Positions 52,072 to 63,349 are shown, numbered from the stretch's first letter. The stretch: 64,000 bases of DNA from Lucinisca nassula (GCA_963580285.1 OY757014.1:99884072-99948071), one strand, 5' to 3'. Numbers and translations: made by a program. The notes: generated by a model not told the origin, from the letters alone.

Positions 52072-52689
52072 ATTTAAAAGAGAAAGAAACTATTTTTTAA
52101 CACCCATTCCCAGGGTCAGGCCCAGATGTGGGGCTAAGTGATAAACAATGGGGTCACTAGCACTTTTTACAACAGTTTTTGGATGGGTTTTCAAGTAAAA
52201 ATCTGTCCTTTAGAATAGTGATGTCCGTGCGGGTGGCTGGGCATCCGCGTCCTGGTTTACCTTTTGGTTAACCCTGAAAAACCTGTCCATAATGCCATTT
52301 TTGGATGGTTTTTCAAGGAAAAATTCCATCCTTTAGAATAGCGATGTCCGTGTGGGTGGGCGGCCGCATCCCGGTTTACCTTTTGGTTAACCCTGAAAAA
52401 CCCTTCCATAATGCCATTTGGCATTTTTCTTGTTTTAAAAGATCAAATCTCAGCAACCACTGGCTATACCCCTTTCATATTTAGTAGAATTTGATCATCC
52501 AAAGGTTAAACTTCTGTTAACATCAGTTCTCAGGGTCAGGTCCAGGGATGATGCTTGGGGTTCGCAAATTACCGGTAGGTCACACTCATTTAGAACAGGC
52601 CTCATATTTTGCAGGATTTCAGCCTTTTAGAGCTGAGTTTGATTTTTTCTTGATTTCAGGCTTTTTAGATTTTTCCTCATATATTCTAT

Positions 52690-52909
52690 TTAACCTTTAT
52701 CCTGCTGAACATGACTACCTCTGACTTTGCAAACAGTGTAGATCCGGATCAGATGGCTTCTGAAGAAGCCATCTGATCAGGATCTACACTGTTTGTCATG
52801 CAGTTTTCGAATTTGTAGAAATAAAGTGTATCAGTAAATTTGATTGATTGCTAGCCAACAATGGGTGTGACTAAATTAATTTATTCAGCAGGATAAGGAT
52901 AAAGGTTAA
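52690..52909. mobile_element. TTAA MITE (TTAACCCTTATCCTGCTG type), copy 5
   Basis: TTAACCTTTATCCTGCTGAA left, GGATAAAGGTTAA right; module at 52729-52795. Confidence 0.85.
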
Positions 52910-52998
52910 AATCAAAACGACTATTTAAGTATGCAAACCCAGGCCTTTCATAAAAAAGCTTGGACAGTCTGAGTCCAGTTTGAAGCTCCTGTTTCATA

Positions 52999-53179
52999 TA
53001 CAGTAAAACCTGTCTTAGTGGCCACCTCTATTAAGCAAGCAACCTGTCTTAAGCAAGCATGAATTTAGTTCCAAAAAAGGCAAATGCATTAAAATTCACC
53101 TGTATTAAGCAAGCACCTGTCTTAAACGAGCACATTTTGATTATCCCTTAGGTGCTTGCTTTATACAGGTTGGACTGTA
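52999..53179. mobile_element. TA-flanked MITE, Tc1/mariner-pogo-like
   Basis: TACAGTAAAACCTGTCTTAG left and TATACAGGTTGGACTGTA right, with repeated TTAAGCAAGCA boxes. TA target and CAGT-type ends suggest a Tc1/mariner-like mobiliser (inference). Confidence 0.75.
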
Positions 53180-53827
53180 CAGTCAACCCTCTTAATACCG
53201 ACATTTGTTATTACTGCAAAACTTGTTACAACGGTAATTTCAATGGAATGGCTACTTTGCTAAAGGCTTAGCCTAGGTTTCGAGCGGCGTGGGCTTCCCT
53301 CGGGTTTAAAATGCACAAATCGAGTCCATGGTCATAAAAGATTCTTGTTATCTAATTCTCCAAGAAAAAATGCTTAGAGGATCTAAGCCTGTCCATGCAA
53401 AGTGATGCGAGTCGGTCCGTCCATGCTTATAAAGTCTATTGTTTCATTGGGCGACAGGGCTTGAGAAGTCATTTCATCACAATGTCGGGTAAAAGTCCCA
53501 CAAAATTGGAAGCAGCATCTCCAAAATGACCTATACAGTGTTGACGCGGACGTAAAACCTCAAATCAACCAACCAGCCAATACTCCACGAAACAAATGTT
53601 ATAGATATTTGTTAGAATTGCCTCGGTTGTTATAGATATTTGTTAGAATCGCCTCGGTGAGGCGATTCTAACAAATATCTATAACATTTGTTTCTTGGCG
53701 TAGTGATGGAGAAAAGGCCTTTTATTACCTACTATACTCCTAACTGGGATTCTTTAAAACGGCAAATTCTTTATAACGGCACAATAATAGGGAACAAATA
53801 CTATCTTTATAATGAGGGTCCTCTGTA
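53178..53827. mobile_element. TACAGTCAACCC-type element, copy 2, with SINE inside
   Basis: Shares its TA with the previous MITE. SINE F (53368-53578) splits it; the hairpin ATGTTATAGATATTTGTTAG ... and inverse at 53595-53692. Confidence 0.78.
53368..53578 (+). mobile_element. SINE family F, 5'-truncated
   Basis: Begins AATGCTTAGAGG; imperfect duplication AATTCTCCAAGAAA (53354-53367) and AATACTCCACGAAA (53579-53592). Confidence 0.85.
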
Positions 53828-54039
53828 CCTTTCCTCCTGCGAGTTTTGAAAAAAGGTCATTACATGTACTTGATGTTTCTAATTAGGTATTTGATAAAAC
53901 TTACGTCAAACTTTATCAGAGCTACCTAAAGCTACATTGATAAAATATTATGATATGACACATTGATATTACATCAATTAAGAACAGGGTAAGGGCATTT
54001 CATATCAGGCAGTGCCCTTTGAGGCTTCCTGAATCTGTA

Positions 54040-54341
54040 TTTGTTTGTTTGATTTGAGGTTTAACGTCCCCGTCAACACTGTAAAGGTCATTTTGGAGAC
54101 ATTGCTTCCAATTTTGTGGGACTTTTACCGGACATTGAGATGAAATGACATCTCAAGCCCTGTCGACCAATGAAACCAATGGGGTTTATAAGCGTGGACG
54201 GGCTGACTCGCACCGCTTTGCCTGGGCAGGCTTAGATCCTCTAAGCATTTTACCAGTACTCGTGTGCTGGTCTGTTTCAGCTCTGCGTAGAAGCATCATG
54301 CAGCCCATCTATTTCTTCAAGCCCCAATGGGCGGGGGCTGC
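54040..54341 (-). mobile_element. SINE family F, full length
   Basis: 12-bp duplication CCTGAATCTGTA at 54028-54039 and 54342-54353. Confidence 0.93.
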
Positions 54342-54379
54342 CCTGAATCTGTAATAAGCTACACAGTGTATCAGGTTAG

Positions 54380-54605
54380 CAGGTCTGTGTAATGAACACA
54401 CCCCTCTAAACCACACTTTATAAAGGGAAATATGGGGTTTACAGGGGTAAACATCATTTTCCCTATTTTTGCGCAAAAACATATATTATGAGTACTCCTT
54501 AGAACTGCCTCATTGAAATGCTTCTGAGCAGTGCACCCACAATCTGTTTTTGGACCAGAAATAAGGAAAATACGAATCATTTCATCTGAAAAATGATTAT
54601 TCTTG
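54380..54605. mobile_element. Family H copy, diverged
   Basis: AACCACACTTTATAAAGGG, ATGGGGTTTACAGGGG, TAGAACTGCCTCATTG and AGCAGTGCACCCACAATC. Confidence 0.65.
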
Positions 54606-54956
54606 AGATAAGAAAGACATCATTATGGCACATGGATTGATTGGTTGTAAGGGGAATGGATACACGTTTGGGGGAGGCTACAAAAGGCTTGCATAACATT
54701 TAGGACACCATACTGGTATATTTTGTTATTTCGTTGAAACTTTGATGGCTCAAACCCTGATGGCTCGTTTACAATGGCTGTTTTGAACTCATTCTTGAGC
54801 CTGTAAGAAACAAGTCCCATAACTGCAGATATTAAAATATTTGGGATAAATTTTCTAATTTTATCATGATAAGTAATAAATTAGTATGTTGTGTGTACTC
54901 ATTGGAATCTACTCGATATTGTACTGATATTTGTGAATATTTTCCCCTGTTTCTCT

Positions 54957-55316
54957 AGCATTCTTTCTTTCTTTCTTTCTTTCTTTCTACCGATATTGAG
55001 ATCGGTCACATTTGACCATTACTCACAGGTGTACATTACATACACTCCAGGTTTGCAGGATGAAAGCCTACACAGTAATCATGTAATTAGGGTAGGGATC
55101 TTTAACCTGCACAGGGGATGGTTCTCCCTGAACAAGGGGCTTCCAGTTAATGTCCCGATCCTAAGGACGGTGCACTTGTGGCATTCATCCCTGCAAATGA
55201 TGCCAGTGGAGCATGTTCAGACACTGCAATTTTATTGTCTCTGCCGGGAATAGAACTGGGGGCCTCTAGCATCAATGGCAAATTGGCAGTTGCACTAACC
55301 ACTGACCTACCATGCT
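54957..55316 (-). mobile_element. tRNA-derived SINE, family D
   Basis: TTTC repeat tail, then a body matching 50547-50886; reverse B box decayed (CCGGGAATAGAACTGG). Confidence 0.82.
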
Positions 55317-55530
55317 GTTCTTGTTCAGAAAAATTTTGTGCCATATACTTGGTTTAACAGAAATAACAATGTCTTATCTCACGGTTGGTCATATTCCTTT
55401 CTGCAATATTCTTTTGACAAGATTGATTATAAAGTATTTTCTATGTTCATTCTCTCCCTTCTGCTGATTTAGTGCTTTGCATGCTGGTTATTTTATTTAT
55501 TTTTTTCGCAGCAGCAATATTTTGAAATAT

Positions 55531-55668
55531 TTTCCTAATTTTCCCAGAAAACAGGACTTGACATCTCATGCAAATTGTCTCCTAAAACAGGATTTGACAT
55601 CTCATGCAAATTGTCTCCTATGGAGAAAAATATGCATGAGATGTCAAGTCCTGTTTTCTGGGAAAAAT
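55531..55668. repeat. Hairpin with one arm duplicated
   Basis: TTTTCCCAGAAAACAGGACT...CATCTCATGCA pairs with the inverse TGCATGAGATG...TTTTCTGGGAAAA. Inside, AAAACAGGATTTGACATCTC repeats the left arm, so either copy can pair. Confidence 0.85.
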
Positions 55669-55723
55669 AAGAAAAATATCAACAATTTGTCATCTGCTGA
55701 ATCAGCCTAGAGAGTGCTAAAGG

Positions 55724-56268
55724 TTAAAGGTGCATTATTGAGCTATCTGGGAAAATGCTTCCAAAAATAAAATATATATAGCCAGTATTTTTCTTTAAAA
55801 CATTACAAATGAATGCATTTCATGCAAAAATGCGAACAATTATGATGACAGGTAAACGGGTTTGAGAGGGATTCCCTAACTAGGTTTCGAACACCAGTTA
55901 GATCTTTTTTTAGTTTGTGACAAAAATAGAATCCCCATATATGACGTTATGCAACGTTCATTTTGGCCTTGTTAGCTTAGGCCATGCCTGAATCGGAAAA
56001 AATATGACACTGAATACCATGCCATAAGTAACGACACTCAGAGATGATACTGTCGCCATGTATGTGTTAAGTGACAGATTTATTTTTAGAACGGAAATTC
56101 CGAATACATGTTCAGAGCGAAGGGTAACACGAATGAAAACGACCATTTTCACAAAGTTCTGAAGCTGTATTTGGCTCCAAATGTGTGCACATGACAAAGG
56201 AGTATGCATTGAAGATAAAAACCAGAAAAAAAATTTTGAGACTTGGTAGCTCAATAATGCACCTTTAA
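55724..56268. mobile_element. TTAA-flanked transposon, second copy (545 bp)
   Basis: TTAAAGGTGCATTATTGAGC / GCTCAATAATGCACCTTTAA. Aligns with 9041-9587 along its whole length with scattered substitutions. Confidence 0.88.
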
Positions 56269-56329
56269 AAAGGGCAGCAATCAGTCTCTTATGAAAAGAT
56301 GTAAATTGTTCTGGTTTATCGCTTTTTTT

Positions 56330-56420
56330 AGCCTGTCCAGGAAAAGTGTGGTTAGGTAAACTGACCATCTAAATATGACCTAAACATTGTTGACTGGGCC
56401 ATGCAACTAAAAACAATAAA
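56330..56420 (+). mobile_element. SINE family B tail fragment
   Basis: AGCCTGTCCAGGAAAAGTGTG to TTGACTGGGCCATGCAACT. Confidence 0.6.
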
Positions 56421-56557
56421 AAAGTACTAGCTTATTGTATTAGATAGATTTTCTTCTGATACGGTTAAGTTCTTAATTGAGGAAACAAAAACTGCCTTGT
56501 TTTTCATTAATGATGTTGTGTACTTTTATAAGTGGTACTGCATTCAAACCAAATCAA

Positions 56558-56860
56558 AGCAAGTTTGTTTGATTTGAGGTTTAACGTCCCCGTCAACACT
56601 GTATAGGTCATTTAAGAGATGTTGCTTCGAATTTTGTGGGACTTTTACCTGACATTGAGATGATATGACATCTCAAGCCCTGTCGCCCAATGAAACCAAT
56701 AGGGTTTATAAGCATGGATGGGCCGACTCGCACAGCTTTGCCTGGGCAGTCTTAGATCCTCTAAGCTGTTTACCAGTACTCCTGTGCGGGTCGGTTTCAG
56801 CTCTGCGTGGAAGCATTATGCAGCCCATCTATTTCTTCAAGCCCCAATAGGCGGGGGCAA
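56558..56860 (-). mobile_element. SINE family F, full length
   Basis: AAGTTTGTTTGATTTGAGGT to AGGCGGGGGC. Confidence 0.88.
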
Positions 56861-56929
56861 ACTGATTGGTGTAGATTGGGAAAATGGGCTTAGATTGTTT
56901 CATTTAACCCATAAATTCCTGTACTGTAA

Positions 56930-57066
56930 GCAAACTGTGTAGACCCTGATCATATGCTGCCGTTTTTGGTATCTGACCCTTAAATTCCTGTAACTTAAGC
57001 AAATAGTGTAGATCCTGATCAGACACCACATTCTGCAGCGTCTGATTAGGGGTCTACACTGTTTGC
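56930..57066. repeat. Hairpin module, one and a half copies
   Basis: TAAGCAAACTGTGTAGACCCT (half) then GCAAATAGTGTAGATCCTG...GGGGTCTACACTGTTTGCC (complete). No TTAA-flanked MITE seen around it. Confidence 0.7.
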
Positions 57067-57357
57067 CAAGCCCAACTTACGTTTCAAGTCCTGATTCTAA
57101 AGATAACCCTTTTATGCAACACGCTGACCTCAGTGTGATAAAATTAATGCTGGCATTTTCTGTAAATATAAATAAGTTACGTGGATTTCCTACAAATGAG
57201 TGATAGTCACGTGGACTCCGGCACTATTAGATGTTTTGTCCTTATAACTTTGATAACAATCAACCAAACCCCCCCCCCCCCCCAAAAAAAAAAAAACCCA
57301 CAAAAAACAGGCATCTCCTAAAGCCTAAAAACAAGGCACATAAAACAGATTACAAAA

Positions 57358-57629
57358 AGGCGCCTATACAAATACATTGTAACCTTTATTGCCGAAAAAA
57401 TGAAAATTCTAAGATGAAAAATTGTGATATTTTTCTTATTTCTGCTCAAAATATAGAATGTGGATACTCGTTAGAACCGCCTCATCGAGGCGGTTCTAAC
57501 GAGCACCCACAATCTATATTTCAGAGCAGAAATAAGAAACATAAGGTTCACCCCTGCAAACCCCAGTTTTACCTTATAAAAATGGGGTTCAAGGGGGTCA
57601 TAGTTATATAGGTGTGTTTTCGTGATGTA
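57358..57629. mobile_element. Family H copy, complete
   Basis: GGCGCCTATACAAATACATTG ... ATATAGGTGTGTTTTCGTGAT; perfect core CGTTAGAACCGCCTCATCG with inverse. Confidence 0.87.
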
Positions 57630-57631
57630 AC

Positions 57632-57950
57632 ACAACAGGCCTCTGTGGCATAGTAGGTAAGAGTGCTGTCCCTTAATCATTAGGTCTCTCACTGCTTTGG
57701 TTTGAGGCTTGCTTGGGCCTCATGTGAAATGCCAAGATCTGGTGGTTTTTCTCCGCGCACTTCAGTTTTTTCCACCACCTCTGATTAATGATTAGGAGTT
57801 AAGCAAATATTTTTGCTGAAAAAAAATATAAGAAACTTTTGCAAGCGCAAAAGCTACTCACATTTGGTTCAGCAAAAATGCCAGAGTATGAAATATTGAA
57901 TTTTCTAGAAACGTTGACAATTTGACCAATAGCTAGCTTGTGAAGCTATT
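57632..57950 (+). mobile_element. SINE family C followed by a decayed CCAGTTGTTCAAA MITE
   Basis: GGCCTCTGTGGCATAGTAGG to CACCTCTGATTAATGA (57632-57795); then AAACTTTTGCAAGCGCAAAAG and GTTCAGCAAAAATGCC, as inside 26118-26370. Confidence 0.68.
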
Positions 57951-58062
57951 CTGGATTAATATTAACCAACTCAACATAACCTTAATAGTATTGGCTAGGA
58001 CAGTTAAAAGTACAATTCAATAAACTTTTTATTAAACAAAATCTTGACAAAATTGTGGAGGC

Positions 58063-58305
58063 TTAAGGGGAATGGGAACACCTTCAGGGGAGGTAACTCC
58101 TGCAGAAGTATTTTTGTCTCCCATGCCAATAGGGGTCAACTCTTAAAGGAATGAATTTGCTCCAGAGGAGCAAATTCTTTCCTTTTAGAGTAGACCCCTT
58201 TGTCAGAGGAACAGGGCTTATAGAAAAGTGAACAGGAAGTCCCGAAAGTTGTCTCCCTTTGAAAAATGGCGGGGAAAATCTGCCAGGTGTTCCCATTCCC
58301 CTTAA
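58063..58305. mobile_element. TTAA MITE (GGGGAATGGGAACACC), copy 4
   Basis: TTAAGGGGAATGGGAACACC exact, with its inverse and TTAA at the right. Confidence 0.92.
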
Positions 58306-58534
58306 ATGTTCAGCATTTTAGGACATTGACAGTATTCAACATACCGGTAACAGTCACGTTCTTAACACTGGACTTTGTGTCTTCCCAATTATCACTTCAT
58401 TTTGTTTATCTCAGTCATTTAAAGTGGGTTTGTAGTGTCAATTGTAGAAGATTTCTGACCTTGTTTTTCTGACTATTGTGAAATCGTTTGAATGGGTTAC
58501 TCATGCATGTGCAAAGTTTAATGTGAATGGATAC

Positions 58535-59190
58535 ATCTTTGGAAGAGATGACTCTTTCAATAAAAAGAAGTTTTTTCTCCCTTTTCAATAGGTGGCTTAC
58601 CCTTAAAGGAAAGAATTGCTCCAAAGGAGGAGACATGTCATTCAAAAGTATTTTTTTTTTATCTCTTTTCAATAGGGGGCCTACTGTTTTTAAGGAAAGA
58701 CTTTGTGCCTAAGCTTTGGAGGAAACACCTCCTATAAAATACTTTTTTCTCCCTTTTCAATAGGGTCCTACCCTTTAAGGAAAGAATTTGCTCCAAAAGA
58801 GGAGACATATCTTTCAAAAGTAGGTTTTTCTCACTTTTCAATAGAGGGCCTACCCTTTAAGGAAAGAATTTGCTCCTATTTAGGGGGCCTACGCTTAACC
58901 CATTTAGTACCAGAAACCCCAAAATGGATACCCTGGCAAACAGTTCAGCCATTTTCCAAATAGGTTTTGAAGAAAACACAACCTGTCACCCCTAAATTTT
59001 GAAATGGACTCCCGCTTTATATGAGGAGGAAGATTCCGTTTGGTACAAAAAGGGTTAAAGGAAAGAATTTGCTCCAACATGAAAAAAGTAGTTTTTTCTC
59101 ACTTTTCAAAAAGGGGCCTACCCTTAAAGGAAAGAATTTGCACCTGAGGAAGAGACATCTCTTTCAAAATAATTTTTTCTCATTTTTATA
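58535..59190. repeat. ~90-bp tandem array derived from MITE-like sequence
   Basis: Repeats of CTTTTCAATAGG, GGCCTACCCTTTAAGG, AAAGAATTTGCTCC and GAGGAGACAT. The AAAGGAAAGAATTTGCTCC part equals the core of the TTAA MITE above, so the array may have grown from such a copy. Split by a MITE at 58895-59058. Confidence 0.78.
58895..59058. mobile_element. TTAA MITE (TTAACCCATT type), copy 4, without hairpin
   Basis: TTAACCCATTTAGTACC left, GGTACAAAAAGGGTTAA right. The array unit reads CCTACGC before and AAGGAAAGAATTTGCTCC after a single TTAA, so the insertion and TTAA duplication can be read directly. Confidence 0.92.
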
Positions 59191-59196
59191 CGCCCA

Positions 59197-60910
59197 TTTG
59201 AAAAACGGGATGTATTATGTTATACCCCCTGGCATCTGTCCATCCATCCGTCTGTCCATCCGTCTGTAAACTTTTTGGTAGCGGATAACTCCTCCTACAG
59301 TTTACATCCGATCAAGCTGAAACTTCAGGCTAAGTTAGACCATGATGTGGGGCAGCGCATATTGTTTCGAGGTTACGGTCCACCAAATATTAATAGAGTT
59401 ATGCCCCTTTGAAATTTTTTGTAAACTTTTCGTTTCCGGATACCTCCTTCTACAGTTTACATCTGATCAAGCTGAAACTTCACACATAGTTATACCATGA
59501 TGTGGAGCAGCGCATATTGTTTTGAGGTTATGGTCTACCAAATAAGAATAGAGTTATGCCCCTTTGAAATTTTTAGTAAACTTTTCGTTTTCAGATAACT
59601 ACTACAGTTTGCATCCAGTCAAGCTGAAACTTCATACGTAGTTAGACCATGATGTGGGGCAGCGCATATTGTTTCCAGGTTACGGTCCACCAAATAATTA
59701 TAGAGTTATGCCCCTTTGAATTTTTTGTCAACTTTTCGTTTCCGGATAACTCCTTCTACAGTTTGAAAAATGTGACATATGTTGTACCCCCTGGCGTCCA
59801 TCTGTCTGTCCATCCGTCTGTAAACTCTTGGTACTTGATAACTCCTGCAGTTTACATCCGATCAAGCTGAATCTTCATGCATAGTTAGACCATGATGTGG
59901 GGCACTGCATGTTGTTCCGAGGTTATGGTCCACCAAATATTAATAGCGTTATGCCCCTTTGAAATTTTTTGTAAACTTTTCATTTCCGGATAACTCCTCC
60001 TACAGTTTACATCTGCCCAAGCTGAATCTTCATACATAGTTAGACCATGAAGTGGAGCAGCGCATATTGCTTCGAAGTTACGGACCACAAAATAATAATA
60101 GAGTTATGCCCCTTTGAAATTTTTAGTTAACTTTTCGTTTCCGGATAACTCCTACAGTTTACATCCGATCAAGCTGAAACTTCATACACAGTTAGACCAT
60201 GATGTGGGGCAGTGCATATTTTTCGAGATTACAGTCCACCAAATAATAATAAAGTTATGCCCCTTTGAAATTTTTTGTAAACTTTTCTTTTCCGGATAAC
60301 TCCTCCTACAGTTTACATTCGATCAAGCTGAAACTTCATACATAGTTAGACCATGATGTGGGGCAGTGTGTATTGTTTCGAGGTTATGGTTCACCAAATA
60401 ATAATAGAGTTATGCCCCTTTGAAATTTTTTGTTAACTTTTCGTTTCTGGATGACTCCTCCTACAGTTTACATCCAATCAAGCTGAAACTTCATGCATAG
60501 CTGGACCATGATGTTGGGCAGCGCATATTGTTTAGAGGTTACCATCCACCAAATAATAATAGAGTTATGCCCCTTTGAAAAATTCTGTAAACATTTTGTT
60601 TCCGGATAACTCCTCCTACATTTTACATCTGACGATGCTGAAACTTTACAGATATGGAACAGTGTATATTATTTTGAGGTTACGGTCCGCCAAATATTAC
60701 CAGAGTTATACCCCTTTCACACATTTTTCTAAACATTCCCTTTTACGGATAACTTTTCCTACATTTTACATCTGATGAAGCTGAAACTTTAAGTATAATT
60801 AGACTATGATGCAGAGCAGCACATATTATTTCAAGGTTACAGTTCACCACTTATTGACAGAGTTAATCCCATATTATTTTGAGGTTATGGTCCACCAGAT
60901 ATTACCAACC
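59197..60910. repeat. ~153-bp tandem array, about 10 units
   Basis: Unit: GGATAACTCCTCCTACAGTT, CAAGCTGAAACTTCATACAT, ACCATGATGTGGGGCAGC, GAGGTTACGGTCCACCAAAT, GAGTTATGCCCCTTTGAAAT. It starts with CGCCCATTTGAAAAACGGGA, a hairpin-like head repeated in part at 59793-59820. Units decay to the right. Confidence 0.9.
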
Positions 60911-61268
60911 ATGAAAATTTGTTCGAGACAGGTAGTTTGAGCCATTGAGGGTTATTAATAGTGCCAGGTAAGAATATATGGAACACATATTGTTCCTTGG
61001 TTACGTTCCACAATCCCAAACTTGTACAACAGTCAGTATATATATGCTCCATCTTAATAATTGCCAATGAAACTGCTAGGAGAAGAACTCTTTGGAAAAC
61101 ATTACAACAATGTATAAAATGTCGTGAAAAAGCTTTGCAGTATAAAAAATTCATTATTATTTTGATTCTTGTCAGGGCACATGGGATCACATTCCCCACC
61201 TCCCATGTTCCCCATCAAGAATAAAAATAACTTATAACGTTTCTAACAACAAATAAGAAAAATCATCC
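60911..61268. other. Intron 8 stretch, unassigned
   Basis: No repeat or exon recognised. Confidence 0.4.
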
Positions 61269-61510
61269 TTAAGGGGAATGGGAACACCTTCAGGGGAGGC
61301 AACTCCTGCAAAAGTATTTTTGTCTCCCATGTCAATAGGGGTCAACTCTTAAAGGAAAGAATTTGCGCCAGAGGAGCAAATTCTTTCCTTTAAGAGTTGA
61401 CCCCTTTTTCAGTGGAACAGGGCTTATAGAAAAGCGAACAGGAAGTCCCGAAAGTTGTCTCCCTTTGAAAAATGGCGGAAAAATATGCCAGGTGTTCCCA
61501 TTCCCCTTAA
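61269..61510. mobile_element. TTAA MITE (GGGGAATGGGAACACC), copy 5
   Basis: Same ends and central palindrome as the copy at 58063. Confidence 0.92.
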
Positions 61511-61592
61511 TTATCCATGTTATGCCTCCTTATCTGAAGCTAGTATTCAAAGCTTTACGATAGCAGATCCATGTCCCTAAATGGCGTTTTTT

Positions 61593-63333
61593 TAGCTCAC
61601 CTGTCACATAGTGACTAGGTGAGCTTTTGGGATCACTTTTTGTCGGTCGTGCGTGCTTGCTTGTGAGTGTGCGTGTGTGCGTAAACTTTTTCTTCAAATG
61701 ACATTTCCTCCTAAACCACTGATCGGATTTTTACCAAACTTCACAGGAATGATACTTAGGTGGTCCCCTTTCAAAGTTGTTCAAATGGTTCCGGCCCATT
61801 GCACATCTAGGTCACAGAAGCTAAAAATAGATTTTTTAAACGAAAACTTTAAAAAGCTTCTCTGAAACCACAATGCCCAGGTCTTCGGTATTTTGTATGA
61901 AGCTTCATCTAGTGGACCTCTACCAAGATTGTTGAAATTATAGCCCTGGGGGACAAAATGCCCCCGCACTGGGGGCCTTTGGTTTTACATAGGCTTATAT
62001 AGGGAAAATCTTAAAAAATCTTCTTCTCTGAAACCACAAGGCCCAGGTCTTTAATATTTGGTGTGAAGCTTTATGTGGTGGACCTCTACTAAGATTGTTC
62101 AAATTATAGCCTTGGGGCCAAAAATGCCCCTGCCCCGGGGGCCTTTGGTTTTACATAGGCTTATACAGAGAAAATCTTTAAAAATCTTCTTCTCTGAAAC
62201 CACAAGGCCCAGATCTTTGATATTTGGTGTGAAGCTTCATCGAGTGGACCTCTTTCAAGATTATTTTCAAATTATAGCCCTGGGGCCAAAAATGCCCCCA
62301 TACCGGGACCCTTTGGTTTTTCATAGGCTTATATAGGGAAAACCTTTAAAAGTCTTCTTCTCTGAAACCACAAGGCCAAGGTCTTTGATATTTGGTATGA
62401 AGCTTCACCTAGTGGACCTCTACCAAGATTGTTAAAATTATAGCCCTGGGGCTAAAAATGCCCCCGCCTAGAGTGCTTTTGGTTTTAACTAAACTTATGT
62501 AGGGGAAATCTTTAAAACTTTTCTCCTCTGAAACCACAAGGCCCAGGTCTTTGATATTTGGTGTGAAGCTTAATCTAATGGACCTCTACCAAGATTGTTC
62601 AAATTATAGCCCTGGGACCAAAAATGCCCCGCCCCGGGGGCCTTTGGTTTTACATAGGCTTATATAGGGAAAATATTTAAAAAATCTTCTTCTCAGAAAC
62701 TGCAAGGCCGAGGTCTTAGATATTTGGTGTGAAGCTTCATCTATTGGACCTCTATCAAGATTGTTCAAATTATAGCCCTAGGACCAAAAATGCCCCCACC
62801 CTGGGACCCTTTTGTTTTTCATAGGCTTAATTAGGGAAAATATTTAAAATTCTTCTTCTCTGATACCACAAGGCCCTGGTCTATGCTATTAGATATGAAG
62901 CTTCACCTAGTGGACCTCTACCAAGATTGTTCAAATTATAGCCATGGGGCCAAAAATGCCCCCACTCCGGGGGCCTTTGGTTTTACATAGGCTTATACAT
63001 GGAAAATCTTTAAAAATCTTCTCTGAATCCGCAAGGCCCAGATCCTTGATATTTGGAGTGAAGCTTCATCTAGTGGACCTCTTTCAAGATTGTTCAAATT
63101 ATAGCCCTGGGGCCAAAAATGCCCCCACCCTGGGACCCTTTGGTTTTTCATAGGCTTATATAGAGAAAACATTTAAAAATCTTCTTGTCTGAAAGCAGAA
63201 GGCCCAGGTCTTTGATATTTGGTATGAGGCTTCACCTAGTGGACCATTACCAATTATAGCCCTTGGGCCTACAATGTACTAGAGACACTAATTCTCAGGT
63301 GAGCGATTCAGGGCCCAGAGGGCCCTCTTGTAT
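61593..63333 (+). mobile_element. Repeat-bodied element: TAGCTCACC hairpin start, GGGCCCTCTTGT end, ~165-bp units
   Basis: Starts AGCTCACCTGTCAC/GTGACTAGGTGAGCT (hairpin), then ~8-9 units of CTGAAACCACAAGGCCCAGG, TTTGATATTTGGTGTGAAGC, AGTGGACCTCTACCAAGATT, ATTATAGCCCTGGGGCC and AAAATGCCCC. Ends CTCAGGTGAGCGATTCAGGG, CCCAGAGGGCCCTCTTGT. Compare with 33030-34202. Bivalve pearl/CvA-like elements (Helentron-related) also carry internal tandem cores; this link is inference. Confidence 0.72.
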
Positions 63334-63349
63334 ATCTCTTGCACTAGCA

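Larger units (their letters stand above)
50092..52600. repeat. Diverged ~170-bp tandem array with insertions
   Basis: Units share CATATTTGGAATATAATCA, CATCAACCACTG, CAGAACCATTTCATAT, ACCAAAC and CAAGAATTAGGTCA. Broken by SINE D, a TTAA MITE and SINE F. A ~128-bp direct repeat (CTTTAGAATAGTGATGTCCG, GGTTTACCTTTTGGTTAACC) lies at 52170-52440. Confidence 0.82.

Noticed and set aside
57231..57611. 126-codon open frame
   Set aside because: Runs through a C/A homopolymer and a family H MITE; similar frames appear in every copy of that repeat.
59197..63290. Repeated open frames that might encode a tandem-repeat protein
   Set aside because: Unit lengths are not held to multiples of three and stops occur in all frames; they are noncoding tandem arrays.
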